Shown here: in pieces, positions 1 to 6,383 of the stretch
Layout: every line of letters starts with the position of its first letter
How positions within the stretch are numbered: position 1 is the first letter of the stretch
Assembly: GCA_013329565.1 (NCBI GenBank)
Contig: DUJZ01000094.1
Location: 3,999 to 16,593, forward strand
Direction: 5' to 3'
DNA length: 12,595 nucleotides
From: Methanomassiliicoccales archaeon
GTDB taxonomy: Archaea > Thermoplasmatota > Thermoplasmata > Methanomassiliicoccales > UBA472
The notes under the pieces: generated by a model
Databases searched by the model: none
What the model saw: the letters and a program-made list of their open reading frames with translations, nothing else
Told to the model about the DNA's origin: nothing
Translations under genes and position numbers: made by a program

Positions 1-1
1 C

Positions 2-592
2 CGCCTGCTCGAGCTGCGTTACGTCCTGCAGGAGGATTGGAAGACTGGTGCGCCCGGGCTGTGGGAACCTCCGGACGAGGTGTTATGGCCTGTGGGAGAC
101 GACCTGCGCATAGAGCTCCTCTCGCTGCGCCACTGCCTGGAGAGGGTGATCGCCCCTGGGCTGTTCGGGGTCTTCTGGGCGGCCATGACCGCCTCCGGGA
201 GGCGCATCGCGGTCCGTTCCCCGGAGTTCGGGACTGGACTTTCCTATTCCTTGATGACGCTGGACAGGATGCGCCCCGAGGACATCCCGCCGTTCCTGGA
301 CGATGATGAAAAAGAAGGCATGGACCTCCTGCGCTCCGAGCTGCGCTTGAGCGACTGGATCTCCATCGACGAACTGGCAAGGGCGTTGTCGGATCAGAGC
401 TGCATCGTTCGTCAGGGAAGGATTTTCATCGAAGGGCCCACCAGTGGCGGGAGGTGGTTCGACCGGAAGGACGCTCGGGCCTGGAGGGAAAGTGCCTTGC
501 GGTCCTGCTCGCTCCTCATCGCGTTCCGGGTCATGTTCCTGGCCTCGGTGACCGGGGAGAGCGGTCCTTTGCGGGTATCCTACCCTGATTAA
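2..592 (+). CDS. Hypothetical protein, 5'-truncated by window edge
   Basis: The reading frame is open from the first bases of the window to a TAA at 590-592, so the gene probably begins upstream. The only internal candidate start of note is a GTG at 80. About 196 codons are visible. The protein is soluble-looking and mixed in charge, with an acidic stretch (FLDDDEKEG) near the middle. I see no membrane segment, cysteine cluster, nucleotide-binding loop or other motif that I recognise. Absence of stops, the strong third-position G/C pattern and the short 10-base gap to the next gene support a real coding region. The large antisense frame over the same bases is a GC-rich shadow. No function is assigned. 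Confidence 0.6.
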   Translation, partial: RLLELRYVLQEDWKTGAPGLWEPPDEVLWPVGDDLRIELLSLRHCLERVIAPGLFGVFWAAMTASGRRIAVRSPEFGTGLSYSLMTLDRMRPEDIPPFLDDDEKEGMDLLRSELRLSDWISIDELARALSDQSCIVRQGRIFIEGPTSGGRWFDRKDARAWRESALRSCSLLIAFRVMFLASVTGESGPLRVSYPD

Positions 593-600
593 TGTTAAAT
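588..600 (+). promoter_or_regulatory. Candidate TATA element for the surface-protein gene
   Basis: An A/T-rich patch (TTAATGTTAAAT) in otherwise GC-rich sequence overlaps the stop of the preceding gene. Its TTAAAT core (595-600) is about 27-30 bases before the ATG at 627. That fits an archaeal TATA box for a leaderless or short-leader mRNA starting at 627, and argues against the ATG at 603. This rests on spacing and composition only. Confidence 0.4.
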
Positions 601-602
601 CC

Positions 603-1649
603 ATGCTTCGACCTTGCACTATCCGCATGCGAAAGCTCCCCGTGGTGCTGCTGGCCCTAGCCCTGGTCCTTTGCTCCGCCTACGTTCCGGATAGGGCATC
701 CTCGGCCGGCGTCAGCGGTACCGACCTCGTCGGCAGAGCGGTCAACGAGACCGGCTCGGCGTTCCCGGGAGTGGAGGTGCGGGCTACCAACGTCACCACC
801 CTGACGACCTACAAGACGACCACGAACGCCGATGGCAATTACACCATGCCAAGCAACTTCGTTCCCGGCCTGTACAACGTCACGGCTTCGTTCCTCAATC
901 ATTCCGCCAACATCAGTTACGTAAACGTGCTGATCAAGAGCGGTCAATCTGTCCGTCTGAACTTCACCATGCTCGAGGTCCTGTGCAAGATGACCGGATA
1001 CGTCACCAACGGCACCGCTCCGATCTATCAGGCCACGGTCACGCTGATCAACGAACAGCGCAGCTACTCCAACATTTCCGTAAACCCTCTGGGCAGGTAC
1101 GAGATATCCAAGGTCCAGCCTGGAACTTATACGGTGGTCGCCAGCAAGGTCGGTTATTATTCTTCCGATCCCATGCCCCCGGTTGTTCTGGTCAGGGGCG
1201 AGACCAAGAGCGTCGACTTCGTCCTGCAGGAGCAGCCAGCTGAGCTGGGCGGCAACGTGGAGTACGACGGTGACGGTCTGAAAGGGGTGACCGTGAAATT
1301 GTCCAGTCCCCTGTTCACCGCCGAAACGCTGACCGACGAGGACGGCAACTACTCCTTCTCCCAGGTACCGTCGGGATCCTACACCATAACGTTCAGCAAG
1401 GAGTCGTTCCTGACCAAGACGCTCACCGTGGGACTGACGCCCTTCGAGGTGAGGGAGCTGGACGTGGAGATGGCGTACGATAACGTCAACAACACCCAGA
1501 CGTTCCTTCTAGGGCTCGATCTTGCTCACTCGCTGATGATCGTCGGCCTGAACGTTTCGATAATCGTCCTCATGATCGGGATATACGTCAACTACAAGGT
1601 CCGCCGCAAACCGGAGCTGCTGGACCGGGACGACTCAGATAAGGACTGA
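603..1649 (+). CDS. Secreted/membrane-anchored protein with three carboxypeptidase-regulatory-like repeats
   Basis: 348 aa from ATG 603, or 340 aa from ATG 627 (residue 9). The second start places a classic signal peptide at the very N-terminus (MRKLPVVLLALALVLCSAYV), so I prefer it. The body holds three tandem beta-sandwich modules of the CarboxypepD_reg / Cna-B-like kind, roughly residues 38-125, 126-211 and 212-292. Each has the recurring G-x-V ... GxYxxxxVxxGxYxVxxSK pattern. There are about a dozen N-x-S/T sequons, which suggests an N-glycosylated exterior domain. A C-terminal hydrophobic helix (about 309-330) precedes a short basic/acidic cytoplasmic tail (YKVRRKPELLDRDDSDKD). It is likely displayed on the outer face of the membrane or S-layer; the partner is unknown. 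Its 3' end overlaps the convergent fumarase beta gene by 15 bases. Confidence 0.8.
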   Translation: MLRPCTIRMRKLPVVLLALALVLCSAYVPDRASSAGVSGTDLVGRAVNETGSAFPGVEVRATNVTTLTTYKTTTNADGNYTMPSNFVPGLYNVTASFLNHSANISYVNVLIKSGQSVRLNFTMLEVLCKMTGYVTNGTAPIYQATVTLINEQRSYSNISVNPLGRYEISKVQPGTYTVVASKVGYYSSDPMPPVVLVRGETKSVDFVLQEQPAELGGNVEYDGDGLKGVTVKLSSPLFTAETLTDEDGNYSFSQVPSGSYTITFSKESFLTKTLTVGLTPFEVRELDVEMAYDNVNNTQTFLLGLDLAHSLMIVGLNVSIIVLMIGIYVNYKVRRKPELLDRDDSDKD

Positions 1650-2213
1650 TCTCTTCCTGACCGCGTCCTCGACCTCTTTGAACAGCGACCGCCCGTGAGA
1701 GTCCATGGCCACCACCAACGGTCCGAAGTTTTCAGCGCGGAGATGCCAGACCGCCTCCGGCATCCCGAGGTCCTCCCAGTGCACGCCCAGCACCTCAGGT
1801 AGCGCATCGGCGGCCAGCACGGCCGCCCCGCCCGGGAAGGCCAGATAGGCGCATCCCACCTCCTTCATCGCTTCGAGCGTCTCCGAGGACATGCCGCCCT
1901 TTCCGATCAAGAGCCGGGGACGGCACTTTCTTATCAGTTCGGGAGCCAGGCGGTCCAAGCGGGCGCTGGTGGTCGGCCCGGCCGCCACAACCTTCCATGT
2001 TCCATCCTGTCGCATTATCGGGCCGCAGTGGTAGACGGCCATGCCTTCCAGCCGGAATGGCAGTTCGTGCCTCGATCGCAATAGCTCAAGAATGCGCAGG
2101 TGCGCCTCGTCCCTTGCCGTAAACAATTCCCCGCTCAAGGTGACGATTTCCCCTGCTCTGAGGGACCGGGCCTCCGATTCGTCCATGGGGCTTCTGATGC
2201 TCCGGGCCTTCAA
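1635..2213 (-). CDS. fumB: Class I fumarate hydratase, beta subunit (C-terminal domain type)
   Basis: This is the beta part of the two-subunit, iron-sulfur class I fumarase, which interconverts fumarate and malate. Family hallmarks are visible: RAGEIVTLSGELFTARDEAH near the N-terminus, YHCGPIM, AAGPTTSARLD, LLIGKGGM and AYLAFPGGAAVLAA. I place the start at TTG 2213, giving 192 aa. The overlap TTGA joins it to the stop of the alpha gene, a G-rich ribosome-binding tract (AGGGGGG) lies just upstream, and the extra residues (KARSIRSP before MDESE) match the conserved LTTP-like N-terminus of the family. An ATG at 2186 would give 183 aa but would cut this segment off. The C-terminus ends RKRSVLI, and the TGA lies inside the end of the convergent surface-protein gene. 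Confidence 0.9.
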   Translation of the reverse strand: MKARSIRSPMDESEARSLRAGEIVTLSGELFTARDEAHLRILELLRSRHELPFRLEGMAVYHCGPIMRQDGTWKVVAAGPTTSARLDRLAPELIRKCRPRLLIGKGGMSSETLEAMKEVGCAYLAFPGGAAVLAADALPEVLGVHWEDLGMPEAVWHLRAENFGPLVVAMDSHGRSLFKEVEDAVRKRSVLI

Positions 2214-3079
2214 TCGAAGCCCCCCTGGGAGAACTTGACGCGGCCGTCCGGATAGACCCTGGCGAATGCCTTCCGGGCTGCCCAGCAGTTCAGCGAAACC
2301 GCGACGGGCAGAGTGGCCGTATGGCAGTGCGCCTTCTCTACGAGTACGCCGAGGCAAGTGGTGCTTCCGCCCAGTCCCATGGGGCCCAGGCCCAGCGAGT
2401 TGATCTGCCCTTGCAGTTTCGATTCCAGGTCGGCGAGGATGGCGTCGTCGCTGCGGGACCCCAGCTTCCTGAGCAGGGCCTTTTTGGCCAGCGCACAGGC
2501 CATGTCCGCCGTTCCTCCGATCCCTACCCCCACGACAATGGGCGGGCAGGGACGAGAGCCTGCACGAACGACGCGCTCGATGACGTAGCGGCGCACACCC
2601 TCCATTCCTTCCGAGGGGTTCAGCATGCCAAGCGCGCTCCAGTTCTCCGAGCCGGCCCCCTTGGGCAGGACGGAGATTTCGAGACGATCCTGATCGGCCA
2701 GCTCGATGTGCACCGGAGGCATCCCCTCGCCGAGGTTGGAGCCGAAGTTCGCCCTTGAAACAGGGTCCACGGTGTTCGGACGCAGCGGAATTTCCTCGGT
2801 GGCCCTGGCCACTCCCTTGCGAATGGACCCGAGGACGCGATGGTCGCATCGCCCCCGAACGAAGAACACCGGAAGCCCGGTGTCCTGGCACATGGGAACG
2901 GAACGCTCCGCCGCCCTGTCCACGTTGCTCAGGATGGCCATCAGCTGGGAGCGCGGCATCTCTTCCGTTTCTATCTCCAGGGCGTGGCGCAGGGCGGCGT
3001 GGACGTCCGGCGGCAGACGGCATTCCGCCTCTCTGAGCAACCGGACCACCGTCTCCTCGATCAGCGACGACGGGTACAT
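2210..3079 (-). CDS. fumA: Class I fumarate hydratase, alpha subunit (N-terminal domain type)
   Basis: 289 aa, a normal length for the separate alpha subunit in archaea and many anaerobes. With the beta subunit it forms the [4Fe-4S]-dependent fumarase of the citric acid cycle or its reductive branch. Cluster-region signatures are present: MCQDTGLPVFF (Cys64), SRPCPPIVVGVGIGG (Cys178), and GGSTTCLGVLVEKAHCHTATLP followed by NCWAARK (Cys242, 252, 265; Cys265 is my guess for the third ligand). NFGSNLGEGMPPVH also matches the family. It starts at ATG 3079, about 25-30 bases after a TATA-like patch, which suggests a leaderless or nearly leaderless mRNA. Its TGA overlaps the beta start by 4 bases, so the two are translationally coupled. 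Confidence 0.93.
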   Translation of the reverse strand: MYPSSLIEETVVRLLREAECRLPPDVHAALRHALEIETEEMPRSQLMAILSNVDRAAERSVPMCQDTGLPVFFVRGRCDHRVLGSIRKGVARATEEIPLRPNTVDPVSRANFGSNLGEGMPPVHIELADQDRLEISVLPKGAGSENWSALGMLNPSEGMEGVRRYVIERVVRAGSRPCPPIVVGVGIGGTADMACALAKKALLRKLGSRSDDAILADLESKLQGQINSLGLGPMGLGGSTTCLGVLVEKAHCHTATLPVAVSLNCWAARKAFARVYPDGRVKFSQGGFD

Positions 3080-3104
3080 CTTGCCGTCTGGATTGGCGCA
3101 GGGG

Positions 3105-3114
3105 GAATTAATCC
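3105..3114 (-). promoter_or_regulatory. Candidate TATA box of the fumarase operon
   Basis: Read leftward, the sequence GGATTAATTCC sits with its A/T core about 25-30 bases upstream of ATG 3079. This is the expected archaeal TATA position for a start site at or just before the codon. It is the only A/T-rich patch on this side of the divergent spacer. Confidence 0.4.
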
Positions 3115-3156
3115 TTGGCCTGCTCGGCCTTGACGAACAAGGACAGTAGGGTCAAT

Positions 3157-3173
3157 AATGAATTATAGTCATT
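3157..3173 (+). promoter_or_regulatory. TATA box of the ABC operon, flanked by an inverted pair AATGA / TCATT
   Basis: AATTATAG (3161-3168) lies about 24 bases before ATG 3187, consistent with a leaderless transcript. The pentamers AATGA (3157-3161) and TCATT (3169-3173) are inverted repeats placed symmetrically around it. That arrangement could be an operator, but a 5-base repeat can arise by chance. Confidence 0.45.
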
Positions 3174-3186
3174 CGGGAATAATCGC

Positions 3187-4134
3187 ATGATCCAAATGGA
3201 CGCACCCATCCAGGTACACGGATTGACCAAGGTGTACGGGGGAGGCTTCCGGGCCGTAGACGCCCTGGAGCTGAACGTGCCCGGTCGCTCCTTCATGGGC
3301 TTCCTCGGCCCCAACGGGGCTGGAAAGACGACAAGCATCAAGATCATCACCGCCATGCTCACCGCAACCTCCGGCGAAGTGTTCATCAACGGAGTGAGCG
3401 TGATGCAGGACCCCAAGACCGCCCTTGCCGACGTCGGCGCGGTGGTGGAGACGCCTGAATTCTATCCTTACCTGACGCCGATGGAGACGCTCCATTACCT
3501 CGGCGCGCTGCGTGGCATGTCCGTAGGCGAGAGCACCAACCGGGGAAGGGACCTTCTGGACATGGTCAAGCTGACCGAGTGGAAGGACCAGCGGGTGGGC
3601 AAGTTCTCCAAGGGCATGAAACAGCGCCTGGCCATCGCTCAGGCCTTGCTCCATCAGCCGTCCGTCATAATCCTGGACGAGCCGACCTCCGGACTTGATC
3701 CCAGGGGAATGGTCGAGGTTCGCGACATCCTCAAGCAGCTGAAGAGCATGGACGTGACCGTGCTCATGTCCTCCCACCTCCTCAACGAAGTGCAGGAGGT
3801 CTGCACCGACGTCTCGCTCATCAACCGTGGCAAGCTCCTGCGGTCGGGAAGCGTGGCTGACCTGCTGGATGAGGTCAAAATTAAAAAGATCGAGGTTCAG
3901 ACGATGAGGCCGCTCACGCCGGAAATGTTCGACCGCCTGCGCTCCGTGCCTGGCGTGAAAGGTTTCGGCGTCACTGGAGATCTTTCTTTCGCCATCGACT
4001 TCGAGGGAGCGGAGGACGCTCAGGCCCGTTTGCTGATCGAGCTGCAGAACCTGGGCCTGATGGTCGTCTCCTTCAAAGAGTCCGGACTGGCCCTGGAATC
4101 GCTGTACATGTCGCTGATCATGGAGTCGAGGTGA
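3187..4134 (+). CDS. ABC transporter ATP-binding protein (ABC-2 exporter type)
   Basis: 315 aa. A standard nucleotide-binding domain drives export through the permease encoded next door. Visible motifs are Walker A GPNGAGKTT (41-49), a Q-loop region VVETPEFYPYLTPMETL with Glu where Gln is usual, signature FSKGMKQR (140-147), Walker B IILDEP (161-166), D-loop SGLDP (168-172) and switch His197 in SSHLLNE. Residues after about 215 form the extra C-terminal domain common in DrrA/CcmA-like exporters. The start at ATG 3187 is supported by the TATA spacing; ATG 3196 (MDAPIQV) is the alternative. The permease starts 4 bases after the stop. The substrate cannot be told from sequence; drug, lipid or surface-polymer export are typical for the family. 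Confidence 0.93.
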   Translation: MIQMDAPIQVHGLTKVYGGGFRAVDALELNVPGRSFMGFLGPNGAGKTTSIKIITAMLTATSGEVFINGVSVMQDPKTALADVGAVVETPEFYPYLTPMETLHYLGALRGMSVGESTNRGRDLLDMVKLTEWKDQRVGKFSKGMKQRLAIAQALLHQPSVIILDEPTSGLDPRGMVEVRDILKQLKSMDVTVLMSSHLLNEVQEVCTDVSLINRGKLLRSGSVADLLDEVKIKKIEVQTMRPLTPEMFDRLRSVPGVKGFGVTGDLSFAIDFEGAEDAQARLLIELQNLGLMVVSFKESGLALESLYMSLIMESR

Positions 4135-4138
4135 TATC

Positions 4139-4990
4139 ATGGAGAACGCCAACGTGGTGAACAATCGGGAAAGGCTTCCGTCCGACCTGCAGCAGATCGT
4201 GACCGTCGCCAAGTACGATGTGCTGAAGCACCTGCGTTCCAAGAGGCTGCTCGGCCTGATCGCCCTGGAAGCTCTGCTCCTCGGCCTCACCTTCGGACTG
4301 CCGATCGCCCTCGGCGCGGAGGCCGCGGAGGACCCTGCCGACTACATGTCGGGCTTCATAAGCTGGGCGAACATCCTTATCGTCATCGGCGCGACAATGT
4401 TCGCCGGGGACGCCATCGTCTCCGAGTTCCAGTCCCGCACTGGATACCTGCTATTTCCTAACCCGGTGAGGCGCTCCTCGATATTCATCGGGAAGTACCT
4501 ATCGACCGTTGGCATCATCGTCCTGATGCTGGTCGTGTACTACGGCGTAGCGGCATTGCTCACCTTCGCCATGACCGGCGGTGCCACCGTGCTCGCGGTT
4601 TATTCCATGCTCTTCGCCTGCGCCTACGGCGCGGCCGCGGCTGCGCTCGGTTTCCTGATATCGTCGATCTTCAAGGGCTCCACCGGTTCCCTGGTGCTGA
4701 CCCTCTTCGCCCTGCTCATGATACTGCCGCTGATCACGCAGCTGTTGCCGATAGGCGAGATCAAGCCCTGGTTCATGCTGACCTTCTGCGGTTCCGTGAT
4801 AAGCTACATCATGATCGAGCCTTACCCCACCGACGTCATGGAATCGATACCGATCGGCAACGGGGAGTTCATGACCTACTGGAGCTACTACCCTGATGTT
4901 TGGCTGTCCCTGGCGGTCCTTGCCGTATACGTCGCAGTATGCCTGGGACTGGGGATGTACCTGTTCAATAGAAGGGAGATGGTGTCGTAG
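4139..4990 (+). CDS. ABC-2 family transporter permease
   Basis: 283 aa integral membrane protein. A cytoplasmic amphipathic N-terminus (IVTVAKYDVLKHLRSKR) precedes hydrophobic segments at roughly 37-59, 73-93, 120-145, 150-177, 183-205 and 254-275, with a weaker one near 211-226. The DAIVSEFQSRTGYLLFPNPVRRSSIFIGKY segment (about 91-120) is the usual coupling region of ABC-2 permeases, in which an E-x-x-x-G-type loop follows TM2. It ends with a short basic tail (FNRREMVS). Only 4 bases separate it from the ATPase gene, so the two form one exporter. It converges on nmd3, whose stop is 8 bases away, with no obvious terminator hairpin between them. Confidence 0.88.
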   Translation: MENANVVNNRERLPSDLQQIVTVAKYDVLKHLRSKRLLGLIALEALLLGLTFGLPIALGAEAAEDPADYMSGFISWANILIVIGATMFAGDAIVSEFQSRTGYLLFPNPVRRSSIFIGKYLSTVGIIVLMLVVYYGVAALLTFAMTGGATVLAVYSMLFACAYGAAAAALGFLISSIFKGSTGSLVLTLFALLMILPLITQLLPIGEIKPWFMLTFCGSVISYIMIEPYPTDVMESIPIGNGEFMTYWSYYPDVWLSLAVLAVYVAVCLGLGMYLFNRREMVS

Positions 4991-4998
4991 GAGAATAA

Positions 4999-6045
4999 CT
5001 AACCCTGCAGCGGAAGAAGATAATACTCCTCGTCCAGCTGGAACACCTTCACCGTGTCGCCCTTGCGCTCGAACTTGGGCGGCTTCTTCAGGTCGAAGAC
5101 CTTGAAGCTGGTGGGGTGCATGACCTGCACCTCGCGGTCCGTCTCGGTGACGATTACCGCTTCCAGGATGTCCTCCTTGCGGCCGACGACCTTGGCGGAT
5201 ATCATGTCGCTGTTGCTGACCATGAGCCCCTGCGAGGTCTTCAGGTTCGTAAGCTTGGTGGAGTTGGCGCGCAGCGCGCCGACCAGATGCAGCTTGCCCT
5301 CGTAACGTACGATATCCCCGAAGCGGTAGGCCGGTAAACGCACGAGGAACGTCACGCGGTAGAGGTCCTTCCCCTGCTTCTGGGTGACCAGCTTGGCCGT
5401 CTCCTTTACCTCGGCGGCGTACTGATCGGCCAGCTGGTGGGCGATGTGCTTGCCGACGGTCGACGAGGACAGAATGACGTCGAGGCCGCCCTCCTTGGTG
5501 TTGAGCCGGTTGACCTTGGAGATGAACAGCTCGCGGTTGTCCTTGGTGTGCTCGGCTATCATCTTGAGGATGCGGTCCAGGATCTCCTCGCGCTGGTCCT
5601 CGGGCATCTTGCGGTCCCTGGTGCGGACCTGCAACGTACCTTCGTAATAATTGCCCATCAGCTTGTTGCATCTCGGGCAGGAAGTGTTCTTGAAGCGGGC
5701 GATCGTCGTTCTCGCCTCATTGACCTCCAGACCCTCGACGGTCATGGTTATGGTCATTCCCACGTGATAGTTCGCCTCGTCGATCTTCTCGCCGTGCAAT
5801 CCCACGTTAACGGGTTCGGCGTCCTTGCTGATCTGCAGCGCCAGCTCCGTCGCTTTTTCGGACACTTCCTCACGGGCCTCGATGTCCAGCCACTTGCCGT
5901 CCAGAAGATAATCGCCGCAGTGGCCGCATTGGAACACGTCCACGTGGTCCGGGAGGGAGGTGAAGACCTTCCCTTCCAGGAAACATGACTCGCACAGCGA
6001 ACGGTACGTCGGACCGTCCGCACCACACTTTACGCAGAAGGACAT
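4999..6045 (-). CDS. nmd3: Archaeal Nmd3 family protein (large-subunit ribosome biogenesis/export homologue)
   Basis: 348 aa. It matches the archaeal form of NMD3, which in eukaryotes is the 60S export adaptor that binds the pre-60S subunit. In archaea a role in large-subunit maturation or quality control is inferred. Two zinc sites are visible: C4/C7 with C18/C21, and C40/C43 with C123/C126 (TSCPRCNKLMGNYYEG). The family core LFISKVNRLNTKEGGLDVILSSSTVGKHIAHQL and RVTFLVRLPAYRFGDIVRYEGKLHLV is clear. The C-terminal beta-rich region resembles the SH3/OB-like parts. It lacks the eukaryotic nuclear export tail, as expected. The start at ATG 6045 is one base from the DUF424 stop, so it is almost certainly co-transcribed and probably coupled. 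Confidence 0.92.
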   Translation of the reverse strand: MSFCVKCGADGPTYRSLCESCFLEGKVFTSLPDHVDVFQCGHCGDYLLDGKWLDIEAREEVSEKATELALQISKDAEPVNVGLHGEKIDEANYHVGMTITMTVEGLEVNEARTTIARFKNTSCPRCNKLMGNYYEGTLQVRTRDRKMPEDQREEILDRILKMIAEHTKDNRELFISKVNRLNTKEGGLDVILSSSTVGKHIAHQLADQYAAEVKETAKLVTQKQGKDLYRVTFLVRLPAYRFGDIVRYEGKLHLVGALRANSTKLTNLKTSQGLMVSNSDMISAKVVGRKEDILEAVIVTETDREVQVMHPTSFKVFDLKKPPKFERKGDTVKVFQLDEEYYLLPLQG

Positions 6046-6046
6046 T

Positions 6047-6346
6047 TCAATACCTTACCATCTGGGCGTGCGGAACGCCCTCGATGGTCATCACGCACTC
6101 CCGGTCAATGAAATCATGCTCGGCGGCGATGCGGCATGCGTTCTCCCCGACAAGGTTGGCCATGGTGGCCATTGCCAGCCGGTTCAGGAGCATCTCCTGG
6201 TCGCCCCGGTCACCGCCGTAGAACTCGTCGCTGACCTCCAGGCGAAGCTCCCCTTCCTTGAGCTTGCGGCCTATCAGGTCGCTATCGCAGGCTGCTATGA
6301 GCACGTCGCCCCCGCGCCTGTGAACCTTCACCCGGATGTCGCTCAT
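6047..6346 (-). CDS. DUF424 family archaeal protein
   Basis: 99 aa from ATG 6346. The in-frame upstream ATG 6367 (MPLDSGA) would add seven residues, but the family normally begins at the MSDIRVKVHRR strand. The protein shows the DUF424 pattern: a basic strand, IAACDSDLIGRKLKEGELRLEVSDEFYGG, a helix ending ATMANLVGE, and the C-terminal motif IEGVPHAQMVRY. DUF424 is conserved across archaea and commonly found with information-processing genes. Its biochemical role is unknown to me. It lies between MCM and nmd3 with tiny spacings (37 bases to the MCM stop, 1 base to nmd3). Confidence 0.85.
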   Translation of the reverse strand: MSDIRVKVHRRGGDVLIAACDSDLIGRKLKEGELRLEVSDEFYGGDRGDQEMLLNRLAMATMANLVGENACRIAAEHDFIDRECVMTIEGVPHAQMVRY

Positions 6347-6383
6347 CGCACCTGAGTCTAGGGGCATGATGATAAACCTTTCC

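Noticed and set aside
83..628. Long antisense frame (181 codons) opposite the left-edge gene
   Set aside because: Low-complexity Pro/Gly/Arg/His-rich translation typical of GC-rich shadow frames; no recognisable motif.
2214..3023. N-terminal extension of the fumarase beta frame
   Set aside because: It is the shifted reading of the alpha gene; homology to fumarase beta begins only near 2213.
3169..4290. 373-codon antisense frame opposite the ABC ATPase
   Set aside because: The sense strand has a full set of ABC motifs; the antisense product is rich in His, Gln and Arg and resembles nothing.
4499..5671. 390-codon frame spanning the permease antisense and nmd3
   Set aside because: Crosses two well-supported genes and translates to Gly/Arg/His/Gln-rich shadow sequence.
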